From positions 1,491,501 to 1,555,500 of the forward strand of contig JAKOGI010000052.1 in NCBI GenBank assembly GCA_029747015.1: a stretch of DNA of 64,000 nt. The letters are read 5' to 3'. A program made the position numbers and the translations under genes. Source of the DNA: Carnegiea gigantea. Lineage: Eukaryota; Streptophyta; Magnoliopsida; Caryophyllales; Cactaceae. Shown here piece by piece: positions 53,876 to 64,000 of the stretch (position 1 is the first letter of the stretch; each line of letters starts with the position of its first letter). A model generated the notes under the pieces. It did no database searches. It worked only from the letters and a program-made list of their open reading frames with translations, and was not told the origin of the DNA.

Positions 53876-54083
53876 ACACTATTGTGGAATGTAATGATAA
53901 ACCATATTTAGCAAGCCAGTCTACTGAATCGTTCTTTGTGTAAAAATGTGAATAATAGTAACACTGCCACAAAACTGAAAATAAGTAGTAACATCTTGTA
54001 TCAAGACTTAGATCTGTCGTGGGGCTTGAATGAGGCCTTGAACTGCATGCATAAGTGTTTTGTTATCTCCTTCGACATGGATA
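53876..54083 (-). pseudogene. LINE RNase H domain, 3' half
   Basis: Minus strand: HVEGDNKTLMHAVQGLIQAP, a stop, VLIQDVTTYFQFCGSVTIIHI and, after a frameshift, DSVDWLAKYGLSLHS. These are the second half of an RNase HI domain of the plant L1-LINE kind (VEGD, then I.H..RE.N..AD.LA). The first half lies at 63652-63835 on the other side of the Athila-like element. Confidence 0.72.
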
Positions 54084-55455
54084 TGATTGTCATCGCGAGC
54101 GCACGGGGTGTTGTAGTGTGTCAAGATCGCTCTTACAAAGACTAGATTGAACTATAGAGTTCATTCCTTCAAAATTTGCTAATTGTAATCAAGGTTTGGA
54201 TTCAGATTCTATCCAAACAAGCGTTAGATTGACTAGGATTAACCTCAACGACTAAAAGCATTTAGGGGTGCATGAGCTAACAATTTGCCAATCCAACTAG
54301 TTAAACAAGTACTTATCACTTTGTTGGTTAATTCAATTGTTCGTAATATTTAAGAATTCACAGCTTTCTTTCAAAATGGAGTGACCTAACCCTATTAAAT
54401 TAAGTACCAATTCTCATTAGATCTTAATTTAATCAAGTTTAAGTGTATGATTATTTCAACACCACCCAATTCATAATTTTTCCTCAAGTGAGTACTGAAC
54501 CAAGTCTAATCCTAGTATTCCTATACTAATGTTCACATTCAGTCCGTTGATCAGGTATCTAACATATATGGAAGAAATTGGCTAAAAATTACACAATAGC
54601 GGTCAACAACTCTAAGGATTAAATTAAAACAACCAAACAATGATCCAAGCACCTCAACGTTCAAACGAGTCAAAATCAACAACATCGGTTCAAGCACTTC
54701 AATGTTCAAACTAGCAAAATCAACAGTATCAATTGTGTTTAGAACCCCTAAATTATTTGAAGTCAACAGAACAAACATTTACAAAAATATAAATCTATCT
54801 AGAAGAGAAAATGAAGAAAGGGAAGAGAACAGTTGCTAATTCTTCAAGCCTGGTAGATGATCTATCAATCTACACCTGGAATCCTTCAAACTTGATTTGC
54901 TGTTTGTTCTTCTTCTTTCAATCTCTCAAAATGGTGAATGAAGAGGATAATGGTGGTAATGGATGATGCGGCTGAAAGGAAGATGATAGAGAAGGCTGAA
55001 AGCAGGCTTTTATAGCGAAAATCAAGGCTACTAAACATCAAAACACTTGGATAACGCACAATCGTGAAGAAAACAGGAAACCACGAAGAGAGAGGGCCAC
55101 CACAGACAACCTATAGAGTCTACCATGGCTTGTGGTGGCCTCTATTTGTTTTGTCTTCTTCCTTCTTCTGCTGGCTCATCTCGAAACCTGCTGGACCATG
55201 GTGTACTGACCATAGCCTATTCGTGTTAGGTGTCGTTATGCCTTTTTTGCTCCTTTTTTGATATATAAGACCTTAAAATCATCGCTCTACTCATATGCTT
55301 TGGGCTCACAAAGTTGAAATCTGTAAACACTCTTGGAACAAGCAAAACCCAACCGTAATAATAGAAATAGAGCATCAATCACACAATTAAGTACATTAAT
55401 CACCTAAAGCAACTCCCAAACATTCGAATACTTCATCCATATATGACATTTATCA
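54084..55455 (-). repeat. 3' LTR of the Athila-like element
   Basis: Aligns along its length with 62301-63651; for example both contain AACTAGTTAAACAAG, TTAATTTAATCAAGTTTAAG and AGTCTACCATGG / GGTCCACCATGG regions. Ends TGATTGTCATCG..TTTATCA. Confidence 0.9.
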
Positions 55456-55459
55456 GTCT

Positions 55460-56627
55460 CCTATGATTAAGTTTTTGCTTGTCCCGAAGCAAAGCTAAAC
55501 TCGAGACAAACCATAAGGAGATGCATCTAGAATTCAAAAGTTTAACAGCCTCTTCAAACTATGCCATTAATAGCACATCATAAGATGAAAAATATCAATC
55601 AATGGCAACCCCAAATAATGTTCAAATCATTTCAAAATAGGCTATGGTGAATGTTTTCAAATAAGTATGAGACCACAAGTCCGACATCAAACTTGATGCC
55701 CCAAAAAATCACAAAGCATCACATGCAAGCATATGGAATTTAGTTGTGCCAAATGGACCTGTAGAACATCACTTTTGAAAAATGTGGACCAGTCCCACTT
55801 ATATGTTTTAAATAAACCATGGATTGAAACTCATCCAAAGATGTAAGCTACTATGGGCTTGCCCGGATTCTCAAATTCTCTACCACTAAGATGAAGTGTG
55901 CACATGACAATCAAGAAGACCTTATCTGGCTTGTAATGTGGGCTAAAGAGTTAAGGGAACAAAGAGGACAAACGTCTTTAGGACAATGAGAAGCTATTAG
56001 CTAAGTACCTAAGTCACAACCAACAAGGGCCAATATACTATAAAACTAACCAACACTCTCAACCTCAACAATACAAGTAAGAAACGCCCTATAAATCAAA
56101 TACGAAATGAGTTGATAAAGAAGGAACACAAGCTGTGTACCAAAAACCAATGTTAATCACTTATTCACATTTTTATTTGAATTTTTTTCCTTTCTTTTTT
56201 TTAAATTTTTTTTCCTTCTTTTATTGATTTTTACTACTTGAAAAATGGAATGGAAAGTTCAACTTGTCAAGGGCATGGAAAACTTAATTGTCAACTCATA
56301 TCCAAATGTATAAATACAGAACCCAAACAAAAGGGCGACATATCCAAACTTACAATGTCATCAACCCCTCAATAAAACAAGATACTAAAGTCATCGTAAA
56401 CTCCCTTAAAACTAGCCACGACATACATGAACTAAAGCTCTATAGACTTGGCCGAAGGATGGGAATATGTGTATGAGCAAGAACTAAAATGGAAGGGATC
56501 ACAACAAATATAGGTGCATGCTCAAGAGGGCTAGCAAAGGGGATGAACATGTAAGACATGGGAAGGCTATTTAGCTAAGTGGTAAAAATCTACATGGAAA
56601 GAATGTCTTGATCACATCATCAAATAC
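55460..56627 (-). other. 3' internal noncoding region of the Athila-like element
   Basis: No gene. AT-rich sequence between the 3' LTR and the hAT-like insertion, continued at 58837-59600 on the other side. Confidence 0.6.
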
Positions 56628-58012
56628 TAGACCTGGCAAAACTAATTGGAGATCCGAAACCCGAATCGAACGACCCGGATCCATACCTGAACTGACAACC
56701 AAAATGGGATGAACCGATTTGGACACGAACACCCGAAGTAAACCGATCTAGAACCGAACGAAACCCGAATTGTAGCATGACCCGAAATGACTTGACCAAA
56801 TTCAAATCCGATCCGTAGTTACCCGACCCGAAGTGAACTGAAAATGGATAACCCGAACCCGAACCGAACCGTATCCAATTTAAAACCGATCCGATTCTTA
56901 CCCGACTTAATGTTACCCAAATAAGTAGTAACTTTTTTAGGAGATTTTAGTCTTTTCTCTTTTGGGGGGAATTTAAAATTTTTTAGACTCAATTACTTGA
57001 GTTTAGGTGGGAAAAGAAAAACAACTTAAGAGGGAATTTTCACAAAGGAAATCAATTAAAAACTTAAGAGGAAAAAATAAAATAGTTAATAGTTTTAAGT
57101 TTTTAATATGATAGATATGTAGAAAAAATATAAGAGAAAAATATTTTATCACAATAGGAATTAAGAAAAGTATAATTAACAATCTATTAAACTTACCAGG
57201 ATCTAGCAGTCCTATTTTACTATTTGATTCACTTAATGACTTAATGCAATGCACGCTATGATTGTAAATTTATAATATCATTCTGTGACTACTGTAAAAA
57301 ATTCCACACTACTGATCTACAATTCTAAATTATCTTCATAACATGTTTAATTCTACAAAATCATATTAAAGAATGTAGAGTTTCATATGATCTCATAATG
57401 ATGTGACTCATTTGAATTTTGGACAATTAAATTTTAAGTCTCGAGTTTCGATAACGAGCATTCATAATCACATAAACGTAATGCTAATTGACACATACTC
57501 ACATATTGCCGTTGCTTTTTAGTTTTGGCTCATTGAGTAAATGCAAATCAGGTTATTAATCTCATAAAGACAAATCTTTAAATGTTAATGCATGATGATT
57601 TAACGAGTTATCAAAGAATATTGATTCGATTATTAAAAATGTCGACTTGAACCAACATGTTTCTATTTACCAACTCCAAATATGACGAACGTGAAGTCAT
57701 AAACCAACATCGGGGTTTAAATAAAAATTTCATTATTTTTTTCTTTTTTTTTCATTTTTCAAGGTATATTTTGGCCTTGGGGCTCACAAATAAGACCATT
57801 GATAAATAATTTGGGTTAGGTTGGTCCACTTATTTTGTTATCGCATGAACTCAATTGAGATGATTAAAACTTGACTTGACGACACATAATCCTTTAGATA
57901 ATTATATAGCGCATTTAATATAGGGTTAGGGATGAGTTGGATACTTGCATTTGTAATTTACTTTCTTAATAAGTCTAGAATATATATATACATATGTGTA
58001 TGTGTGTGTGCG

Positions 58013-58052
<40 letters not shown>

Positions 58053-58097
58053 TATTTATATATATACTACATATACAGACATACATACATAACATAT

Positions 58098-58167
<70 letters not shown>

Positions 58168-58186
58168 TGGATTGGTGTGTAATGTA

Positions 58187-58218
<32 letters not shown>

Positions 58219-58234
58219 ATATATATAATATATA

Positions 58235-58302
<68 letters not shown>

Positions 58303-58836
58303 CAATTAATCATTAAAGTATGAATTGAAAGAGAAATATAGAATAAATCAGTTTGTCTAGTTAAACAATTTTATCTTTTAAATGTAAGTTAAGAGTAAAG
58401 AACTAAGGATGGCTACACTGAAAACATACAATGATTTCAAAATTAACCCAACTTAATTTATACCGATTCGGTTTACACCTGACCTAATATTAACCTAAAT
58501 ATTGAACTGAATCCCAGCCGATCCAAATTACACTTGACCCATACTCGATTCGAATCGGGCTACTATAGACAACCTGAAATAGACCTAACCCAAACTCCAC
58601 TCGAACTGAACTTGTACCGACCCGAACATGGTACCCGTAAGTGATCCAAACCCGAACTTCACCCGAACCGAATCGAACCGAACCTGACCCACACATGGTC
58701 GACCCGAAAATGACCCAAACTCAAACTTCACTCCAACCGAACCCAAAGCTGACTTGAACATAGCTGACCCGAAAGTGACCCAAACCGAACAAAGACCTGA
58801 CCTGTACCCGACTCGAATGCCCATTTGTCAGGTCTA
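56628..58836. mobile_element. hAT-like element, 2.2 kb, nested in the Athila-like element
   Basis: Terminal inverted repeat TAGACCTGGCAAA at the left and TTTGTCAGGTCTA at the right (12 of 13 match when inverted). Flanks TCAAATAC (56620-56627) and TCACATAC (58837-58844) are an 8-bp duplication with one change, diagnostic of hAT. Subterminal zones (56640-56910 and 58500-58820) are rich in ACCCGAA motifs on the same strand at both ends. No transposase is recognised, so non-autonomous. Confidence 0.82.
57980..58300. repeat. Compound (TA)n/(GT)n microsatellite
   Basis: Long TA runs with GT/CG and ATAC interruptions. Responsible for Tyr/Ile-rich artefactual ORFs on the minus strand. Confidence 0.95.
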
Positions 58837-59626
58837 TCACATACACACATGGTAATTATGATTTTGAACAAAAGTCTAGACATGTTCTAGAGATGCAAGT
58901 TAAAAGAGCCACACACTTGAAAGAGCATGAAACCAAGTATGATTACTGAGTCCAAATAAGGCTCAAGATCTCATAGGATATCTATCATAGTATCAATTAA
59001 CTCATAAAATAAGGACATGTACCAACATTAGTGCCATAGACTCCTAGGGGTTGACGTAATTCTTAATCAAGATTAGGGGTCAAAACAAGAGACGTCCACA
59101 AAAACTTAAAAAAAAAAAACACCAAAAGGGTAATTCCTCAAAAGTCAATGAAGCTCATGAAAGCTGTTTTGCTTAGAAATCATCATTGGAGGGTTTTCAT
59201 TTTTTGTTTTCAATTCTTTTTCAAATGTAAATCTTAGCCTAAATGCAAACTTAAACATGCAACTAAATGACATCATTGATGCAATTTAAACAAAATATGC
59301 TTAATATAAGATACAAAACATGCAAAATATCCATCTCCCATGCTTAGACAATATATTGCCCTCAACGTAAACATGTAAAGGTAGGAAAAGACCAAAGAGG
59401 AAATGGGTTCATGTAAAGACACATAATAAAAAATGTACAAAAACTAAAGAAAGAAAAATAAAGGGGAAGAAAAAGAACATTTGGTTACCTCCCAAGCCTT
59501 CTTTAAGGTCTCTAGCTAGATCCTACACCAATCATCCATTAGAGAGGAGAAAAATCAACTAGAAAGAGCATTTGTCCCTCTGTTGTCATGGACCTCAAAC
59601 TCAAATTGTTGTAAAAGAAGGAACTA

Positions 59627-60200
59627 CTACAAGTAGAGGAGATGAAGGCCCTTCTTAAGCATTAAATATCGCCAAGTAGCATGGTCTGCACACATAATTA
59701 TCCTTGGGCGGACATAAGAGCTAAACTTGACCTCCAAATCGAGGTCAACCCTAACATCCCCCAAAGAGGGCTCATCCTTGACAATGCTGGGTGATAAGTT
59801 TTCAACTAAATGCACATTCTCGTTGTGAAGTCCATGGGCGTCAAAAGATATACAATTAAGTATATGAGGATCATTTGGACACACATCAACTGACTCCATA
59901 ATCTCATCAAAAACTAGCACATAAATCCCACAACAAGTAAGAGAAGAATGAAAAAACTAGGACCTTAAATAAACCAAACTCGGCATGATGCTCTCCTATA
60001 TCGAAAATCAACCTCCCTCCCTTAACAATCTTACACTCTACAATGACCATGGAAGCCCTCCTACGTATGATTTAGGTGCAGGAATCTTTAGCCATATCCA
60101 AGATCACAAAGTCCATAGGGACATAAAAGTCACCCACGTTAACGGGAATATCCTCCTAAATACCCAAAGAGTACTTTATAAAATGGTCTGCTAATTGAAG
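59627..60200 (-). pseudogene. Athila-type protease and pol linker remnant
   Basis: On the minus strand QLADHFIKYSLGI, stop, EDIPVNVGDFYVPMDFVILD and MAKDS match the retroviral-type aspartic protease region of Athila elements (LADRS..YP.GI.EDV.V.V..F..P.DFV.LDM). The usual LGRPFL block is broken. Downstream, 59627-59920 is open (FDEIMESVDVCPNDPHILNC..) and corresponds to the variable linker before RT. RT itself does not follow. Confidence 0.75.
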
Positions 60201-60638
60201 GAAAATAGTGATGGGTCTCAACTTTTCTAAGTGTAGCCTTTAAAAATAGAACAGAGTATCAAACTCACATTAGAACCAAGATCACACAAAACCTTATTAA
60301 TGTTAACATTCCCAATGAGCAAATAATAGAGAAGCTACTAGGGACCTTAAGCTTAGCAGGAAGCTTGTTTAGGATCATGGCACAATACTTCTTTCCCAAA
60401 GCTATGGTCTCATGCCCATTGGTTTTCCTATTTTTGGATATAAAGGCATTTTAGACAAAATATCAATAAAAGGAATGTTCACATGCAGCTTTTTAAGCAC
60501 ATTAAGAAACTTCTCAAATTCAGCATCAAGTTTGAATCTTTAAAGGAATGACAAAGGCGGCAAGTAAGGCTTGAAAGAAAGGGAGCTTAGACTCTTTTAG
60601 GATTTTCACTCTCATTCTTGTTTTGGGGCACATTCCCA

Positions 60639-62200
60639 TCACTTCCACAATTGGCTCACTAGAAAACTTCTTGTGGAACTTTCTCTATCCATATCATGTC
60701 TAGCAACTATGGGACCCTCAAGTTGTTTACCACTTCTTAAGATAATACAATTGCAATGCTCCTTGGGGGTTAGGCTCAGACGTGCTAGGTAATCTAGCCA
60801 GAGGTGCAAAGAAGAGCTAGCCTGTTGGACAATTTGTGATTCCAACTTCTGATTATGAGTAGTTAGCAAATCAAACTTATAGGCTAATTGCTTAATGTAC
60901 TTATCTTGCTTTTATTGCTCCAAAAGCATGCTCTCTATCATAGCCTCTATATTGGACTTTTGTGGAGCTTGTACAGGAAAGTTAGGTCTATGAAAACCAA
61001 GAGACCTAACATTGGCTTGGGGGAAGGGAAGAGGATCACTCCTATAAGACAGGTTAGGATGGTTTTTCAGCCAATTGTAACGATTAAAGTATGGTTCATG
61101 ATTCAGTCTCGATTGGAAGTTGTTGACATATGTAAATTGCTCATAAGAGGTTTGGGCAAAAGGATTCCAACTTGACACTGCAAAGTCAAATGATCACAAG
61201 ATCCACAATTATCACAAGTAGGATGGGGGGGCACCTGCATTTACTCTATTAACATTCAAACGATAAAGCCTTTGAGTCACGATAGCCACTTTAGCTGTAA
61301 GCAAAGCTAAAACATCAATATCAAATTTACCTCTGGTCCTCTTGGAACGAGTCCTCTTATTAGACTATTGGTAATTGTTGAGCATCATTCCTTTGTCAAG
61401 TTGTATGTCTCATCCTCTGTTTTGTTAATTAAAGTATCTCCCACTGAAGAATCAAATCATAGACCTCATGGCATGTGTGACCCTATAATAGAATGTTTGC
61501 ATAATCATCCACTTTAGAGTGTATGATGTGGGCACAATTGCGGTAGCCCCTTGAAGCACTGCCAAGCCTCATAAAGCGATTCATCCTCTTATTGAGCAAA
61601 TGAAGCGATTTATTTTTTCAACTCGTCATCTTATTAAGGGGGAAGAACTTAGCAAGGAATGCTTTAGTGAGCTTATCCCAAGTGGTGATGAGCTCATCCC
61701 AAGTGGTGATCGATCCTTGTGGAAAAGTGTAGAGTCACACCCTCACCTTCTCTCTATGAGAGAACGAAAATAAGCAGAGGTGGATTGTATCGTTGGAGGC
61801 ACCATTGATCTATAACTTGTCACAAGCCTCTAGAAAAACTGAGAGGTTCAAATTTGGATCCTATATAGGGGTACCATCAATTTGAGATTGTTTCATAATT
61901 AAGATTAGAGATGGCTTGAGCTCAAAGTTATTGGTAGTCACAACGGGTCGAATAATGCTTGGAATGAGACATTGGACCCCCATCGTGACATAATCCCTAA
62001 GGGTCCTTATGTGTTCATCTTTGCCACCCGCCATCTTAGGTATGGGTTTGACCACTTCTAGCTCCTTTTGTGGCTTTCATTATCTCTTCCTTCTATGAAA
62101 AGTTCACTCAATCTTGGGTCAAACTCAAAGAGTTCTCCTAAACCAAGGGGTTATGTGTAAAAGTTAAGATAACCTACACACAATAAAAGAATACAAAAGG
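60639..62200 (-). pseudogene. Athila-type gag remnant
   Basis: From right to left: RTLRDYVTMG, SIIRPVVTTNNFELKPSLIL (62000-61900), EACDKL-like, SFSHREKVRV-like, LYTFPQGSITTWDELTTAFL and AKFFP (61780-61620), the retrotransposon gag domain. Then SSWNPFAQTSYEQFTYVNNF, NWLKNHPNLSYRSDPLPFPQ (61178-61030) and, at the end, LTPKEHCNCIILRSGKQLEG (60770-60710), which is the block that closes Athila gag. Numerous stops. A tandem duplication of AGTGGTGATGAGCTCATCCC lies at 61680-61712. Confidence 0.85.
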
Positions 62201-62282
62201 GTAAAATCAAAAAACAAAGAAAAAGAAAAATGCTTAGTAAAAAACTTCTTAGGGGAAACTCAATATCCAAATCTAGTCTCCA

Positions 62283-62300
62283 ACAATGGTGTTAAAAACT
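62283..62300 (-). other. Primer binding site of the Athila-like element
   Basis: Minus strand AACACCATTGTTGGAG immediately after the LTR end, explained by transitions from GGCGCCGTTGCCGGGG. Confidence 0.65.
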
Positions 62301-63651
62301 TGATCATCACCGCAAGTGCACAAGGTGTTACAGTGTCAAGTTCGTTCCCATAAAGACAAGATTGAATTACTGAATTTATTCCTTCAGAATTTTCTAAGGG
62401 TATTCAAAGTTTGGATTCATACTCTATCCAGGCAAACGTTAAACAAACCACAATTAACTTCAATAACTAAAAGCATTTATGGTAGCATCACCTAACAATA
62501 TGCCGATCTAACTAGTTAAACAAGCACATATCACTTTGTCGGTTGATTCAATGGTCTATTATATCTAAGAATTCATAAATTTTGTTTGAAATGAAGTGAA
62601 CTAATGTAATTAAACTGATTACTAATTCTTAATAGACCTTAATTTAATCAAGTTTAAGTGTGATTATTTTAAAACCATCCAATTCACAACCCTTTCTCAA
62701 GTTATTACTAAACCGACTCTAATCCTAATATTCAATACCAATCTTCACCTTTCATACTTCGTTAACATATCTAACATAATTGGCTTGAGATCTTACTATG
62801 CAATCAAAACTCTAGGATTAATTAAAACAACCAAACAAAGATTCACGCACTTCAATGTTCAAATTAGCAAAGCCAACAACATTGATTTGGTTTAGCAACC
62901 CCTAGTCAAGCAGACTACTCACTCATATTTCAAATCAGCCAAACAAACACCTCTAACAGCATAAATCTTTCCAGAATAGAAAATGAAGAAAAGAGAAGAG
63001 AAGATTGCTTATTTTTAAAGCTGGTTTACGATCTGTGAATCAGTGCTCAGAATCCTTCAAACTTGGCTTGGTCTCCACTTCTTCTTCTGTTAAGCTCTTA
63101 AAATGGTGAATAAGGAGGATAATGGTGGTGATGGATGATGGTTGATGTAAAGAAGATGATTGATAAGGCTGAAAGTAGGCTTTTATTGCGAAAATCAAGG
63201 TTGCCAAAATCAAAACTGTTTGGAAAATGAATAATAGCAAAATAAACAAGAAGCCACAGAGAGGGGGCCACCAAAGTCTGCCCCTATGGTCCACCATGGA
63301 TTGTGGTCACCATCACGACCTGGGCATCGTGCCCTCTATCTATTTTGTCTTCTTCCGTTCTTCTTGCTACCACATCTTGAAACCTCTTGGACCATAATAC
63401 TGACTATGGTCTGTCCACGTTCGGTGCCTTTAGGCCTCTTTGGCTTCCTTCTTTGATCCAAAAAGCCTCAAAATCATCCTTTCTACCCATATACCTTGGG
63501 CTGACAAAGTTAAAATCTGCAGACATTCTCAAACAAACGAAACCTAAGCACAATAGTAGAAATAAAGGCATAAATAACACAATTAAGCACATCAATTACC
63601 TTAAATGACTTTCATACGCTCAAATAATTCATGAATATATGGCGTTCGTCA
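62301..63651 (-). repeat. 5' LTR of the Athila-like element
   Basis: Partner of 54084-55455. Plus-strand start TGATCATCACCGC and end GGCGTTCGTCA. Confidence 0.9.
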
Positions 63652-63835
63652 AGATATTAGCGGATGCTATTTGTATTTTTGTTTTGATTCCATTTCTCAT
63701 AGTTGTCACTTCTGCTACCAAAACTGATGTTGGTCCTAGATTAACTTTTGTCACTTGGTTGAATTGTCCTTCCTTAAGTGTGGATTATAAAACCTCTTGC
63801 TGCTCGTCAAGATGTTTTGGATCCATTAAACTTTT
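63652..63835 (-). pseudogene. LINE RNase H domain, 5' half
   Basis: Minus strand: KFNGSKTS, stop, RAARGFIIHT, stop, then after a frame change LGPTSVLVAEVTTMRNGIKT and KIQIASAN. This matches the start of the plant LINE RNase H (K.N.DGS, GF..R, AE..A...G). With one target-duplication copy removed, the frame joins the half at 53876-54083 as NIHVEGDN, proving they were one domain. Confidence 0.72.
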
Positions 63836-64000
63836 TTTTGATGAACTCTCTCTGTGGCTTCCTTTATGCTACCAAATGAGTCTGTTTGTAGTTAACGGAT
63901 GAAAGATTTGGGTGCACTGGTTGGATTATTTTTGTGAGGTTATCTCTAATACGTCATTCGGTGCTCGCTTTCTTTGCTCGTACCAATATGGCTACTAGAT
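63836..64000. other. Window edge, unassigned
   Basis: Probably continues the LINE upstream on the minus strand, but no block was recognised in 165 bp. Confidence 0.35.

Larger units (their letters stand above)
54084..63651 (-). mobile_element. Athila-like gypsy element with gag-protease only
   Basis: Minus orientation. 3' LTR 54084-55455 and 5' LTR 62301-63651, about 1.36 kb each. Flanks GGATA (54079-54083) and AGATA (63652-63656) form a 5-bp duplication with one transition. The primer site next to the 5' LTR reads TTTTTAACACCATTGTTGGA, a decayed form of TTTTTGGCGCCGTTGCCGGG used by Athila-type elements. Gag and protease are recognisable; RT, RNase H and integrase are not found between 59600 and the 3' LTR. 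A polypurine-like stretch (GGGACAAGCAAAAACTTAAT.. on the minus strand, 55456-55490) precedes the 3' LTR. A hAT-like element sits at 56628-58836. Confidence 0.88.

Noticed and set aside
57958..58305. Tyr/Ile-rich minus-strand ORF of 115 codons
   Set aside because: It translates a (TA)n/(GT)n microsatellite; no gene-like composition.
58490..58824. Gly/Ser/Val-rich minus-strand ORFs
   Set aside because: They arise from ACCCGAA repeats in the subterminal zone of the hAT-like element.

Overview
This is a plant nuclear window, from an angiosperm and probably a eudicot. The evidence is introns with GT..AG borders, a plant-specific S40 (DUF584) senescence-regulator gene, a plant RING-H2 gene of the NEP-interacting (NIP) type, and a dense nested set of plant transposable elements: Ty1/copia, Ty3/gypsy Tat and Athila types, RTE LINEs, CACTA, hAT, PIF/Harbinger and tRNA-derived SINEs. 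There are no operons and no prokaryotic features. I do not name a species.

Layout. 1-5180: 3' part of a decayed copia element (gag to RNase H, short 3' LTR), interrupted at 2403-3541 by a 5'-truncated RTE LINE with a 13-bp target duplication. 5181-10976: host DNA with one intact intronless gene (S40-like, 6204-6797), then low-complexity MITE-like repeats. 10977-23750: a 12.8-kb Tat-type gypsy element with two LTRs and degraded gag, protease, RT, RNase H and a second RNase H, and no recognisable integrase. Its 3' half carries material on the opposite strand: one long antisense gene resembling the putative gypsy-type transposon domain (Transposase_28-like), flanked by two arrays of about 60-bp GC-rich repeats, then three tandem paralogous small antisense ORFs, each preceded by a promoter-like module. 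23751-29150: AT-rich DNA with a 160-bp-period tandem array, a TRIM with two 180-bp LTRs, microsatellites and a SINE. 29176-32180: a minus-strand LTR abutting a second decayed copia. 32395-32793: a Harbinger-like MITE.

33982-35972: the second intact host gene, a five-exon minus-strand RING-H2 protein of the NIP family. Its introns hold a 600-bp hAT-like MITE and two SINE remnants. 37746-38940: a second RTE LINE fragment. 38994-44999: a 6.0-kb CACTA element (TSD AGC) with the N-terminal transposase-associated domain and a five-exon TNPA/Transposase_24-like gene, and without the catalytic TNPD core. 45653-52858: a minus-strand copia element with both LTRs. 53117-53340: a third RTE tail. 53876-54083 and 63652-63835: two halves of one LINE RNase H domain, split by a 9.6-kb Athila-like gypsy element (54084-63651) that keeps gag and protease only and itself carries a 2.2-kb hAT-like insertion (56628-58836).

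How it fits together: the two host genes look functional, and almost everything else is mobile DNA at different stages of decay. The most unusual structure is the promoter-plus-ORF cassette repeated three times on the antisense strand of the Tat element, downstream of a fourth antisense unit that has a similar promoter layout.
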